In this document: piece after piece, positions 21,884 through 31,650 of the stretch
Layout of the letters: each line of letters starts with the position of its first letter
How positions within the stretch are numbered: the first letter of the stretch is position 1
Assembly (NCBI GenBank): GCA_022559845.1
Contig: JAHNEJ010001455.1
Coordinates: forward strand, 1 to 64,000
Direction: 5' to 3'
DNA length: 64,000 nt
Source of the DNA: Amorphophallus konjac
Lineage: Eukaryota; Streptophyta; Magnoliopsida; Alismatales; Araceae
Position numbers and translations under genes: made by a program
The notes under the pieces: model-generated
The model's database searches: none
What the model was told of the DNA's origin: nothing
The model's input: the letters and a program-made list of their open reading frames with translations, nothing else

Positions 21884-23335
21884 TTAGGGCAAAGAGTTTG
21901 GAACCCAAGTCTGATTGGGCTCCAATGCAGATGAAGTGCAAGTAAAGAAAGAGAGCATGGTTTTGGGAATCCACATTTGTTTGAAGCAGTTCTGTTCAGT
22001 GGATTTTCCAGATTTCTTTTTGTTTTGCTTTTTCTTGTTGACTTTCTTCTTATATGCACCAACAGAGTTATTCACAGAATTGTTGTTATTGTGCCAATGC
22101 TTCGGCCAGGTTGCATTCATAAAGTTTTGGCCATAGTAGTTCCTGGGCTGGCTGTGGAAATGTTGGTAATTCCTAGGCATCCGACTACCATACCCATTTT
22201 CCCAATTTCTGACATAGGGTCTGTAAAAGTGTGTAGGTTGATGAACATACCCTGTATACATCCCTTGAGTTCTAGTCCACCCACACCCATTAGGATAGAT
22301 TGGCTGTGTGGGGTAGTAGGACTGAACTCTAGGTGGATTGAATTTGTTGGGCTGACTTCTGAAAATATTTTGTCTTCCCTGCACCCTTGACCCTGCTGAC
22401 CTATTCATAGGTTTTGGTTGGGTCCTTTTCTGTGATGATGGTGGTGAAGACTTTTTGGCATTGACATGGGGTTTGTTTACCTGAGCAGGCTGACCCCTAA
22501 CCTTGGGTTGAGCACTAGAGCTAGGTTTGGAAGTCCCAATTCTACTAGGCTCACCTACTTTCTGTTTGCCCTTCTCCTCTGCATTTAGCCTTTTCAGATT
22601 CAAATTTGTCTTTACAACATTATTAGAATTCATGTTGATCAGAGGTCCTTTCTCCTTTTGTGCAACAAAGGAAATAGTTTTCATTCCAAAGCTTTTAGTT
22701 GCACTAGAGTTGAATCCTAGGCCCTCTCTTCTGAAATTTACCTTTGACCCCAATAATGCATCTAAATTTTCAGATCCTTGGGTCATTTTCTCAATTGTTT
22801 TTAGCTTATCCTCATTATCTTTCTGAACTTCATCAATAGATTTTTTCAACTCATTATTCACATTGAGGACAGCTTCATATTTTTCAGAAACAATTTTTAT
22901 CTCATTTTCATAATTCTGAATTTTCAGTTTCCATGCATCAATTTCATTGTCTAATCTCACATTTTCTTCCTTAGAAATTTTCAGTTCTTTATTGATTTCT
23001 TCAAATTCAGAACATGTGAGTTTCAGATTACTGTTCTCAGTTTCTAAGCAGGCAATTTTATCAGACAATGAAGTATCATTTTGCATGATTTTAATTTTTC
23101 TTCGTAGATGCCTGTTTTCTTTTCTGACCTCATCTACTCTATCAGTAAGTTCATCATAAGCAACCATCCAATCAGTAATAGTAAAATTTTCATAGCGAGA
23201 GGATACCTCATCAGATTCTTCCTCTCTATCTTCTGAGCTGGTTGCCATGAGACAGATTGGCTTCTCAGCTTCAACTTCACTGTCCGAAGTGACGCTCAAA
23301 GATCCCTCGTCCTCATCACTCCAGGTACTCACCAT
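21884..23335 (-). CDS. Copia-1 gag C-terminal extension (coiled coil, basic Q/N-rich)
   Basis: 483 codons. Residues 1-45 are acidic (WSDEDEGSLSVTSDSEVEAE). Residues about 50-190 are heptad-like coiled coil (VDEVRKENRHLRRKIKIMQ and following). Residues 220-345 are basic and Ser/Pro-rich, then a Tyr/Asn/Gly/Trp-rich stretch to about 430, and a Lys-rich patch (KKKVNKKKQNKKKSGK) precedes the protease frame. This layout is typical of the long gag of SIRE-like elements. It overlaps the end of the first gag frame in another phase: the run KKNTKGKAM in this phase overlaps RRRTQKGKLW, so a small indel near 23345-23370 shifted the frame. Confidence 0.8.
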   Translation of the reverse strand: MVSTWSDEDEGSLSVTSDSEVEAEKPICLMATSSEDREEESDEVSSRYENFTITDWMVAYDELTDRVDEVRKENRHLRRKIKIMQNDTSLSDKIACLETENSNLKLTCSEFEEINKELKISKEENVRLDNEIDAWKLKIQNYENEIKIVSEKYEAVLNVNNELKKSIDEVQKDNEDKLKTIEKMTQGSENLDALLGSKVNFRREGLGFNSSATKSFGMKTISFVAQKEKGPLINMNSNNVVKTNLNLKRLNAEEKGKQKVGEPSRIGTSKPSSSAQPKVRGQPAQVNKPHVNAKKSSPPSSQKRTQPKPMNRSAGSRVQGRQNIFRSQPNKFNPPRVQSYYPTQPIYPNGCGWTRTQGMYTGYVHQPTHFYRPYVRNWENGYGSRMPRNYQHFHSQPRNYYGQNFMNATWPKHWHNNNNSVNNSVGAYKKKVNKKKQNKKKSGKSTEQNCFKQMWIPKTMLSFFTCTSSALEPNQTWVPNSLP

Positions 23336-24321
23336 AGCTTTCCCTTTTGTGTTCTTCTTCTTGGACTATCCTTGAGGTTCTGATTTGTCGGACATTCAGC
23401 TTTAAAGTGACCAGCCTTCCTGCATTGATAGCAAACATTAGTTTCAGCTTTCTTTACAGGGTTTGATTTATACCTTGTGTCTCGGCGGCCACTGTTGGGA
23501 TTTCTTCGGCTGAATCTTCTTCCTTCCTTCTTGAGAAATCTCCGGAATTCCTTAGTAATCATGGCAATATCAGCATTTGCCACTTCTTCTTCAGACAAGC
23601 TCTCTTCAGTTGATGATCCGTTGGGGCTGGATCGACTGGATCTGCTAGCACCAGCCTTCAGAGCTATAGGCTTCCTCTTTCTGTCAGCCTCCTCTATCTT
23701 CGGCATATTCATCTCATAAGCCATTAGAGATCCGATCAGCTCATCTGCCTTAGTATTGTGCAGATCTCTTGACTCTTCCATAACTGTGGCCTTGGTGTGC
23801 CAAATTGGAGTCAAGGATCGCAAGATCTTCCTGACTACATCATACTCAGAATATTTTTTCCCGAAGCCTCTGAGACCATTTGTGATAATAGTCAGCCGAG
23901 CATACATTTCCTTGATCGTCTCATTAGGCTTCATCTTGAAAGCTTCGTATTCTGAAACCAGTAGATTAGTCTTAGTCTCTCTGACTTGTGAAGTCCCCTC
24001 ATAGATGACTTCAAGTGCATCCCACATTTCCTTCGCTGAGGAGCAGGCAGATATTCGTGAGAACTCGGTGGGATGCAGAGAGCACTGGATTGCATTGATT
24101 GCACTCCAGTTGAGCGTGGACCTTCTAATTTCTTCCTTGGTCCATACATCTTCATTTGGGGACAGCTCGAAAGGTCCCTTGCTAACCACCTTCCAAATTT
24201 CATAATCTTTAGCCCTCAAGAATACCTGCATACGGTGCTTCCAGTATGCGTAGTTGGTTCCATCGAAGTACGGGGGCTTGGATGTGGAGTGTCCTTCAGC
24301 TATCATCCCTCTTCCGTCCAT
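23329..24321 (-). CDS. Copia-1 gag, N-terminal part with CCHC knuckle
   Basis: 330 codons beginning 45 nt inside the primer site. Residues 17-35 (KPPYFDGTNYAYWKHRMQVF) start the copia gag domain; EIWKVVSKGPFE, SRISACSSAKEMWDALEVIY, SEYEAFKMKPNETIKEMYARL and RKILRSLTPIWHTKATVMEE follow (DUF4219/UBN2-type core, about residues 15-220). A serine-rich hinge comes next, then the zinc knuckle CYQCRKAGHFKAEC near residues 297-310. It would form the particle shell and package RNA. The frame ends at 23329, where an indel throws it into the next gag frame. Confidence 0.92.
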   Translation of the reverse strand: MDGRGMIAEGHSTSKPPYFDGTNYAYWKHRMQVFLRAKDYEIWKVVSKGPFELSPNEDVWTKEEIRRSTLNWSAINAIQCSLHPTEFSRISACSSAKEMWDALEVIYEGTSQVRETKTNLLVSEYEAFKMKPNETIKEMYARLTIITNGLRGFGKKYSEYDVVRKILRSLTPIWHTKATVMEESRDLHNTKADELIGSLMAYEMNMPKIEEADRKRKPIALKAGASRSSRSSPNGSSTEESLSEEEVANADIAMITKEFRRFLKKEGRRFSRRNPNSGRRDTRYKSNPVKKAETNVCYQCRKAGHFKAECPTNQNLKDSPRRRTQKGKLW

Positions 24322-24366
24322 CTGTGCTTATCCTCTTCGGGCGGTAAGTCCCTGTAGAAGAGTCTA

Positions 24367-24378
24367 GCTCTGATACCA
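24367..24378 (-). promoter_or_regulatory. Copia-1 primer-binding site (tRNA-iMet)
   Basis: TGGTATCAGAGC on the minus strand, two bases from the 5' LTR end. A perfect match to the 3' end complement of plant initiator Met tRNA, the usual copia primer. Confidence 0.95.
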
Positions 24379-24380
24379 AG

Positions 24381-26759
24381 TGTTGAAGTTAGATGGAAGG
24401 CTCTATCACCACAGGATGTGGATCTAGAGGGGGGGTGAATAGATCAACTGGCTATTTAAAAATTAGGCCTAGAATCAAATGCGGAATTAGAAGAACACTA
24501 AACGAACACAGCCAATGCACCGAATGAAACACACAAGATCTGCTGAACAAGCAATCAAACACACGAGAGGCACAAGGCTTTTAGGTGGTTCGGTCAATCC
24601 GACCTACGTCCACCCCACATTCAACTCGAATGTGGATTACTGCTGATACACAGCTTCAATCTGCTGGGCTCTACAGCTTGCCAACAACGGCTGGGGCTTA
24701 CAGCTTATCCCGACCAGAGGAGCATCCTCTGCAACAGCTGAGCATCACAGCTTGCTCTGCTGGGCACTACAGCTTAGCCGACCAGAGGAACACCTCTGCA
24801 ACCCGCTGCCTCACAGCTTGAAACCGCTGACTAACAGCTTGATAGAACAAGAGTTTTCAAAGAGAAAATAGCAAGACTGAAAATAAACAAAACACACAAT
24901 CGAATGGAAGAAAACCAAAACGACTGTAGCTCAAAGTTGAGCAATATCAGCTCTGGTAACTGGACCAAGAGACTGATTCACAAGCTCTCACAATAACTCT
25001 CTCAACTCATCTCTCTCTCTTTCTTCTTCTCTCCTTTTCTTCTTCTCTGCTTTTCTTCTCTCACAGTGGATCTCGGTGGCTGCTGTTTCAGACTGGATGT
25101 ATAGACTTCGCCAACTTCGATCAGCCTTTACAGAAGATGAAGACTGATATATATAACAGCAGCAGGTGGATAAGGGCGCGTGGCTTCCACGTTTTCCCGC
25201 CCAAGGAATTCTCCAGATTCGAGGTGCTTCCATCCACGTGGCAGCATCTGGTCACCTCGTCCTCCTGGGATCACGAGCCATGTCAGCAATCTCAGTAGAG
25301 AATCCCTGTCAGACAGAGTATCGGATGATCAGATTAAATAACAACTCTGTATAGACTTATCAGAAAAACTGCGTTGTATAGACTTCATATAAGTGAAAGC
25401 TATGTACAGACTTGCTGTATGAAGCAACCGCTGTATAGACTTAGGTGATATGAAGACTGTCAATGTATAGACTAAGTGAAGATCAATGCAATGTGTAGAC
25501 TTCATGAATGAAGATGCAATGTGTAGACTTCGATGAGAAGATGCAATGTGTAGACTTCAGTGAGACTCAATTGAAGATAGACGATGTATGGACTTTCTAG
25601 AAAAACATCTGTATAGACTTGAAGCAATGGAGAACATCGACTGTATAGACTTTGAAGTGCAACGTAGGCAAAGGCATCGATGTATAGACTTCGAACACCT
25701 CTTGAGCTCTGCATAGACTTTGCAGTCACCAGGCGATGTATAGACTTTGGAGAAACAGAAGCCTGTATAGACTTGGAAGATCAAGACGCTAAGGAAGATG
25801 AACAATGTACAGACTTGCTGTAACAGTCTGATGTACAGACTTCATGAAACTCTAGACACTTAATGCTGTACAGACTTAGCCCATGCAATGAGACGCTAAA
25901 TGAGACGCTGGATGAGACGCTGGACTCTGTACAGACTTTGCCCAATGCCTGAGACGCTAACAAAGACGGACGATGTTCAGACTTGCTGAAAGACCGATGT
26001 ACAGACTTTGGAGTCTGAGACCAATGTACAGACTTTGTAAAATAGAAGCCTGTATAGACTTGGAAGATCAAGACGCTAAGAGAGACGGTCATTGTACAGA
26101 CTTAGATGCCATTGAAAAATGCATGCTACAGTCCAATGTATGGACTTACATGAGATGCTCATTGAGACGCTCAATGTACAGACTTTCAAGCCTGAAGGCC
26201 AATGTGTGGACTTGCGTGAGACGCTCATTGAGACACTCAATGTACAGACTTTCAAGCCTGAAGGCCAATGTGTGGACTTGCGTGAGACGCTCAATGTACA
26301 GACTTCGCCTTAGACTCTAAGTGAGACGGACAGTGTATAGACTTGGCCAATGCACTGTGGATGTATGGACTTTGACGCCTGCATGCTATGCAATGTACAC
26401 ACTTGGTGACTTCGCATGTTGTGCAATGTGCAACTAGTGTATGGACTTGTCGTGCCTACACAGGGCGTTGTACACACTTGCTGCCTGATGCTCATGTGCA
26501 GACTTTGATGCCCAACAGCGATGTACCTGATGCTAATGTGCAGACTTTGATGCCCAATCAGCGATGTATAGACTTTGAGACTTTGAGACTTTGAGTGTGT
26601 GTTCAGTGTGAAAACAAGATAAAATGCATATAACACACAGACAATCTGATAAAGTAATTTCATCAAAACATAAACAGTGTTGCCAATCAATCAAAACAAT
26701 GTGTTGTCATATGAAGTAAAGTTACATGTCAACACCATCAACACATAGGAGTCACAACA
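24381..26759 (-). repeat. Copia-1 5' LTR (2379 bp)
   Basis: Same ends as the 3' LTR. It is collinear with that LTR at both flanks, but about 25588-25810 is replaced by a different set of AAGTCTRTACA cassettes compared with 15995-16160. The 68-bp tandem unit has lost part of its third copy, and GACTTCGCATGTTGTGCAAT (about 26408) is extra. TATA at 25146-25155. Confidence 0.95.
25146..25155 (-). promoter_or_regulatory. Copia-1 TATA box in 5' LTR, with upstream G-box
   Basis: TATATATAT in element sense; the perfect palindrome CCACGTGG at 25234-25241 lies about 80 nt upstream. The transcript would run leftward through 24381 into gag. Assignment as core promoter is inference from motif and position. 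Confidence 0.55.
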
Positions 26760-26764
26760 AGTTG
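26760..26764. repeat. Copia-1 target-site duplication, right copy
   Basis: AGTTG, identical to 14798-14802. Confidence 0.93.
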
Positions 26765-27373
26765 CTCCTCTATACTAGCTATCTTCTGGAGGAGTATAGT
26801 GTTGGTGTCAGACTCGACTGGGGCTGGATTGGAAGGGAACGGATTCGGCATAGGCCTCCTTAAAAATTGGGGAGATGGAGGATATTGGGGCCTAACCACT
26901 GAGTAGCTTGTCGGCTGAGCTGGTGTAACCATAACAGGAGTTGGTGGACGTGAAGGAATTTTATGTGAGACCGCCTGGTCATTAGGAGATGAATGGCCAC
27001 CCGCGGCCTGAGGAGGGTTTGAAGATGAAGGGACAGATTTCCCTTTTAAAGCGACCTAGACCGCCTGACGCTGAGAATTGTCTAATTGAGACAAAGCATG
27101 AATAAGATCATTGAGATTGAAAGATGGGGAAACGTCCCCAGATGTATTTTGCATGATAGGTTGAGCTTGGCAGGAAGGCTCAACCTCTTGAGTAGTGGTG
27201 TCCACCACATGGACCTGGGAATTATAAGGATGGGAGGGAGTATAGTTTCCCTCATAATAGGTGGAATCTTGAAGAGGAGCCTCATAGGATGGGTCAAATT
27301 GACCCTCCTCATAACCATCATAAGAGTACTCGTGGTTGGCCATGTTAATGATTCTACCTGAATGAAGTTGCAT
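26765..27373 (-). pseudogene. E1 gag, N-terminal third
   Basis: Starts with MQLHSGRIINMANHEYSY at 27373. An acidic Tyr-rich segment and a short helical stretch (FNLNDLIHALSQLDNSQRQ) run to a stop near 27056. Then Pro/Ser-rich text follows, including SYSVVRPQYPPSPQFLRRP and ILLQKIASIEEQL (26738-26932 in the frame nearest Copia-1), which joins across Copia-1 to gag at 14797. The same layout is seen in E0 at 36-338. It ends abruptly at the AGTTG target duplication. Confidence 0.7.
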
Positions 27374-27627
27374 GTTTAAGATAGGGAATTATCTCAAGCC
27401 AACAAGATAGATAAAAGCAATCACCCAAGCAAGAAAATTGTTCACACAAGTTATAATGAACCCAAGATTTTAAGGTTTTCTTTGAGATTAAAATGGTTTT
27501 TAAAAGTATAATCAGTTCTCTCTTCAATGTGGGTCCTAGTTTCAAGTTTGGGTGTAATCTCCGGGTCAACTAAGTTCTTTCTCTCTCCTTACCAACGCAT
27601 GGGTTGACTAAAATCTGAGTACTTCAA

Positions 27628-27751
27628 ATGGTACAACTGGCCCGGCGTCCGTGAGGGAATCCACGGGTGCGGGGACTTACGGAGACCTTGGAAAAGGAAT
27701 TTTCAGTCCAAAGAGATGGAATATTCAATGGAGGGTCCTTCCAATTCCAAG
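27628..27751 (-). promoter_or_regulatory. E1 copy of the shared leader module
   Basis: Plus-strand landmarks GGTACAACTGGCCCGGCGTC, GGGAATCC, GGGGACTTACGGAGACC, GGAATATTCAATGGAGGGTC and CCAATTCCAAG, in the same order as in A, C, D and E0. Confidence 0.7.
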
Positions 27752-27904
27752 AAAAAAGTGTGGGATCCTAGGAGTGTAGAGAGAGGAGGTCTCTCAACTA
27801 AATGCCCTAGGATGCAAGCTAATGCAGGCAGATCAAAGAGAAATAATCAGATAATCAATAAGTGTCGCAAATAGATGAAGATAATAATAAAATCAAGATT
27901 CTAT

Positions 27905-28290
27905 GAAAATAGAACAAAATGACGACGTGACAGCAGTCGCTATCTCAGTAAACCGCGTCTGTGTGATAGTCTCTAATCACTATAAACCGTGGTAAACAGT
28001 GAGCATTAAAGTGAAATAGCGCCTTGGTGTGAGGCGCTGAATATATGAATAACGCCTCTGCGGAGGGGCGTCAATTAGCAATGAAAAGTGACCACCGTAT
28101 AAGAAGAAACAACAGTAACTGAAGAAATGACACCTTGGAGTTAGGTGTTGAATGCGTGAATGACGCCTCTGTGGAGGGGCATTGATTATAAAAATAATGA
28201 TAATACGGAAAATAATGCAAACAGTGCCTCTGTGAGCGGTCGCTGATTATGAAAATAGCGGCTGGAGAGCAGTCGCTAATCAGTTTCAGA
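27905..28290 (-). repeat. E1 LTR cluster of CG-containing inverted repeats (I)
   Basis: Six or more units of about 27 nt, for example AACGCCTCTGCGGAGGGGCG then TCAATTAG, and TAGCGCCTTGGTGTGAGGCG then CTGAATA. Arms pair as CGCC/GGCG or close variants. Spacing is about 40-60 bp. Confidence 0.65.
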
Positions 28291-28369
28291 GATATAAAAG
28301 CTAATAGAAATCAAATTTTCTTCTTAAAAATGCTATAAACAGTTTAAAAATTGGCTAATCCAGTGGGAG

Positions 28370-28465
28370 GTGTACATGTGGTGCACAAGAGGAGTGTGTT
28401 ACGTGGAGCACTAAGGAGGGGCACACGTGGGTGCCAAAGGAGGGGCACGCGAGGGTGCCAAAGGG
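28370..28465 (-). repeat. E1 LTR CACGTG-type palindromes
   Basis: Three to four units: GTACATGTGGTGCAC, GGGGCACACGTGGGTGCC, GGGGCACGCGAGGGTGCC and a decayed one. This is the same motif as the E0 array, with fewer copies. Confidence 0.65.
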
Positions 28466-29276
28466 AGGGGTAATCAAAATAAAAATAACAAGAGTCCTAC
28501 CGTGATCGCCAATTTGTGAATGTGTCACATAGACATTAAAAAGAAAGAAGATTTGATTTCTTTAAAAGAAAGAAATGAAGAGATAGATATGATATGTGAT
28601 ATGTTGTGGGAAATAATAAAGAAAAAGGAGCATGTGATACTCTAGAGGAGTATGATCGCCAGAGGGGTTACCTCAAAAATAAAAGGATAATCGCATGTAC
28701 CTTGTGAAGAAGCGGGGGTGATTGTGAATCATTTCCTTCCTCCCTCCACCGGCCGGCCGATGAAGGGGGTTCTTATCTTGATTACCCTTATAAGACAAGC
28801 AAAAACAAGCAAAGCAATATGGATTAGCTAAAGTGTATAGTATCAATGCTATAAAGAAATAAGATTATGCAACATGGGCATGAACACACCTTGTGTGTTT
28901 TATTTTAAACCCCTAAGAGGAGTAAAAGGGGGGAGATATGCTATGGATGCAAAGCAAATATGACATGCAAAGAGATATATGATGCAGAGATGACTGCTTC
29001 TAGCAAGACAACTAGAGTATGTGTGTAAGATAATGATGAAAGAAAAACTAAAGAGAAAGAGGAGTCTTTCTGCTGTTGTCGCAGTAGTAAAGGGAGAAGA
29101 GAAGAGAGAGCTTTCAGCCACAAGAGGAAGACCACGAGAGAAAACAGCGCCGCCAGGAATGGAACCTGCAAAAGAAAACTAAACGCTCTATTCCCTTGTA
29201 GAAGCCTCTCTCTTTCTAACAAAAATCTCCTTCTCTCACAGGAATCTCTCTTCTCGCGGGTGGCCTTCTAGGAAGG

Positions 29277-29286
29277 ATATTTATAG
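29277..29286 (-). promoter_or_regulatory. E1 TATA box
   Basis: CTATAAATAT on the minus strand, about 570 nt inside the LTR edge. A leader with TCTCTC-type runs (29200-29260) follows downstream. Position and motif fit a core promoter. Confidence 0.55.
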
Positions 29287-29424
29287 AGCTTAAGACCTAG
29301 TTCTAATGGGATTGAAACGAGGGATAAACTTCCAGAATATTAATTTACTTCCATGGAAAGGATTGAGATCAAAAGATGGAAGGATTGCCCTGCGAAGAAG
29401 TAGTAGCAGAAATGAACACGGAAG

Positions 29425-29735
29425 CTAAATGACGACTCCAGAGGGGTCGCTAATTAAAATGACCACTGCGCACGCAGTCGCTAATTCCTTGCTTAATTTA
29501 AAGAAATAAATGACTTTCCATATTTGAAAAATAGGAAATGACGCCTTCGTGGAATGGCGTCAATTAATGAGCGCCTTTGAAGCAGACGTTAATTCCTTAT
29601 ATTTGATTTTGAATGGAATTCGTAAAACCATGAAATGACGCCTGCGAGAACGGTCACTAATTAATTGAAATAACGACACCCATAGAGTCGCCTATTAAAT
29701 GACGCTCTGCTGACAGTCGCTAATCACAAATATTC
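29425..29735 (-). repeat. E1 LTR cluster of CG-containing inverted repeats (II)
   Basis: In U3. Seven units such as ATGACGACTCCAGAGGGGTC-GCTAATTA, ATGACGCCTTCGTGGAATGG-CGTCAATT and ATGACGCTCTGCTGACAGTC-GCTAATC, each about 28 nt and 20-40 bp apart. Confidence 0.65.
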
Positions 29736-29855
29736 CAAAAAATTTATAAATAAATTAGAAAAACTTTATATTAAGCCAATATTGAAGTCCACTATGGGGC
29801 GTCACGTTGTGACATGAGATTTACTCAATATAGTATCGATTTTAGCGTGTCTACA

Positions 29856-31650
29856 CCCATGTGGGGCTGGTTCAAAGTCCAAGATTAGACTTGGACCAAG
29901 GGGGGACAAGGTGGAAGAAAATTCAAACTTGGACCAAGCAAAGTCCAAGATGCTTCCCCCTTATAATATATCTTATTCCATGTTATATTTTAATTTAATT
30001 TGGTCATTTGACCACATGGGAGAAGAAAATGCTATCCCTAGTTTACCCCTCCCCTCTCTCCCACAAAATTCCCAGCTCCCCACCCCTTGCCATTCTCTAT
30101 ATAAGCCTTTGTATAGTGTCATTAGATATTTTAATAAAGAATTAAGTATTTTTGCCAAGAGCAACCCCAAGGGCACCCCTTTCTCTCTCCCACCCCCCTT
30201 GCAGATGGAGTTCTATGAATTTCTTGAGCTGTGAAGTCTGCTCCCCTCCCCTTCTCTGAGTGAGAAGCTCAGCACCGCCGCCGCCGCCGCCATCGAGCCG
30301 TCGTCGCACCGCCACCACCGTCGCATCGGAATTCTATCCACATCAGGACAGAAGGTTGAAGCCTGATTTTTATCTCCACATCAGGAGATCTGATCGAGCT
30401 GTAATTTTGAGTGTTTGTTATTCTTCTTATCCCCAGTCTCCATTTTAAATTTCATGCAAATTAGAGGTCATTTTCTATTTTTCCCGTAATTTTAGTTCCA
30501 CCCCTGACAGTCTGCCAGTTTGCAGATCTGTAGGATAGGAGTCTGTTATTCTATTTTTCCCACACCCTTATACATCTCCATAAATCCTCAAAACAATCAT
30601 ACGTGTTCCTCACTTACGCCCCTTCAACCCATAATTTTTTTGGAGTCTAGATTTATTGTTTTCCTGTCGATCAAAATTCGTCTTCAAGCAATTCTTGTTC
30701 TTCCCTATGTGTATGTAATTCCAAGTTAGAAAGAAACTACAACCCATTGTCGTTTTCATTTCTAATCCGTCTACTAGATGGACCTGAAATAATTATATGT
30801 TGTAACCTTTTGAGTCCTCTATCCATCGGTACCAAGTTTGCATCGATCCGACATCGGATCTGGCCGCAGAAATTCTTTTCGTGGAGGCACGCAGTTCAGA
30901 TCCGTGGACAGGCCAGCAAATCAGTCCACCGGTAAATCCTGGTAAAATACGCCGGGATACCTTCGGCGACCGCCGCAGCAAGGAGACGCCTGGGCACCGC
31001 CGCCCCAACAGTCGGACCCTCCTGTTGTCTCGCGGGACCCGCAGAACCGAGCCGAACCCGTAGTTCGTCTCTGGCCCGAGAGCGTTCCAAATTGCTGTCC
31101 GTCAACCCAAGCTTGGTATTCCCGGGTTATTTTTGTCGCCCTTTACCTCCCTGCGTGGAGTGGGCCATAAAATTACTGTTGTAATAATTTAATCACTTTG
31201 TACTGGGAGTACGAGCCTTGGCCGGGATCGTCTTCCCTACGCCCGGAGCGTGGAGGTACACTCGCCACCCTCCTACCTTGGCATTTTACTCAATTCGTAT
31301 ATTTTTGAATGCTGCTGCTAGAGTGATAAGAACGTAGCTTGTTATATCAATTTTATCACCTCTGCGAGAGTGAGTGAGTGAACCCATCCCATGACTCGGT
31401 CCGAGCACGTGTAAAAGCCGATACCTGAGGCTCATTGTCAGTTTCTCAACCGTGCACGATCCTGTGTTTTCCTCGTTGAGGGACATCCGCGAGCTAGAGT
31501 CCCAAGTTCGTGTGCCCATCTCGCATCACTTAGCCAAAGATGATAATTCTTGCTTAATTCATGTCCAATCCTACATCCTAGTAGATAGAAACATGTTAGC
31601 ATGCTTTACCCTTCTAGACCTCATAAGTTTCACGCATAAATTGTCCTAGA
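29856..31650. other. Unassigned segment between E1 and D, with promoter-like core
   Basis: No recognised gene. It has a plus-strand TATA motif CTATATAAG at 30097-30105, then AATAAA at 30133-30138, C-rich tracts, a CCG trinucleotide run at 30272-30292, and a GC-rich stretch at 30900-31080. A TATA box followed closely by AATAAA is how a compact LTR looks, so this may be another LTR or leader, perhaps belonging to D. It may instead be a host 5' region. Frames are short and lack motifs. No second copy is in the window to prove an LTR. Confidence 0.3.

Larger units (their letters stand above)
14803..26759 (-). mobile_element. Copia-1: SIRE/Maximus-like Ty1/copia retrotransposon
   Basis: Complete 11,957-bp element on the minus strand. 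Evidence: two LTRs with TG/CA ends, a perfect 5-bp target duplication AGTTG, a 12-nt perfect tRNA-iMet primer site, a purine tract at the 3' LTR, and copia domain order gag, protease, integrase, RT, RNase H. The very long LTRs, the gag with coiled coil and CCHC knuckle, and several purine tracts between RNase H and the 3' LTR suggest the SIRE/Maximus lineage. No envelope-like frame is seen in the 1.65 kb after RNase H. It splits the gag of E1. It has two frameshifts and one in-frame stop, so this copy cannot make a full polyprotein unless recoding occurs. Confidence 0.93.
5443..29855 (-). mobile_element. E1: Tat-lineage Ty3/gypsy retrotransposon, interrupted by Copia-1
   Basis: Minus-strand element assigned to the Tat/Ogre lineage because an archaeal-type RNase H lies between the ordinary RNase H and the integrase. 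Order in transcript sense: LTR and leader (29855 to about 27390), gag, proline-rich linker, protease with DTGAS, G-patch, RT with YVDD, RNase H, second RNase H, integrase, long 3' UTR with tandem repeats. Copia-1 (14803-26759) splits gag. Multiple stops and frameshifts mean no working polyprotein. The 3' LTR is not in the window; the left edge here is where E0 appears to have inserted, so 5443 is the visible limit and not the true end. Possible E1 target duplication on the right is CCCAT (29856-29860). Confidence 0.75.
27390..29855 (-). repeat. E1 5' LTR and leader
   Basis: The outer edge is set by TGTAGACACGCTAAAATCG on the minus strand ending at 29855. The inner edge is not resolved, because no clear primer site was recognised between 27390 and 27620. 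It contains, right to left: a cluster of CG inverted repeats (29425-29735), a TATA box, a leader with a polypyrimidine-rich stretch, GATCGCC blocks (28505, 28650), CACGTG palindromes (28370-28460), a second inverted-repeat cluster (27905-28290) and the shared leader module (27628-27751). Confidence 0.6.

Noticed and set aside
24361..24380. Possible tRNA-Met gene fragment
   Set aside because: Only the 12-nt 3' end complement is present, next to an LTR; it is a primer-binding site.
27905..28290. CRISPR-like direct repeats with spacers
   Set aside because: Units of about 28 nt are regularly spaced, but arms vary, spacing is irregular, the host is a plant, and the same units occur in many LTRs.
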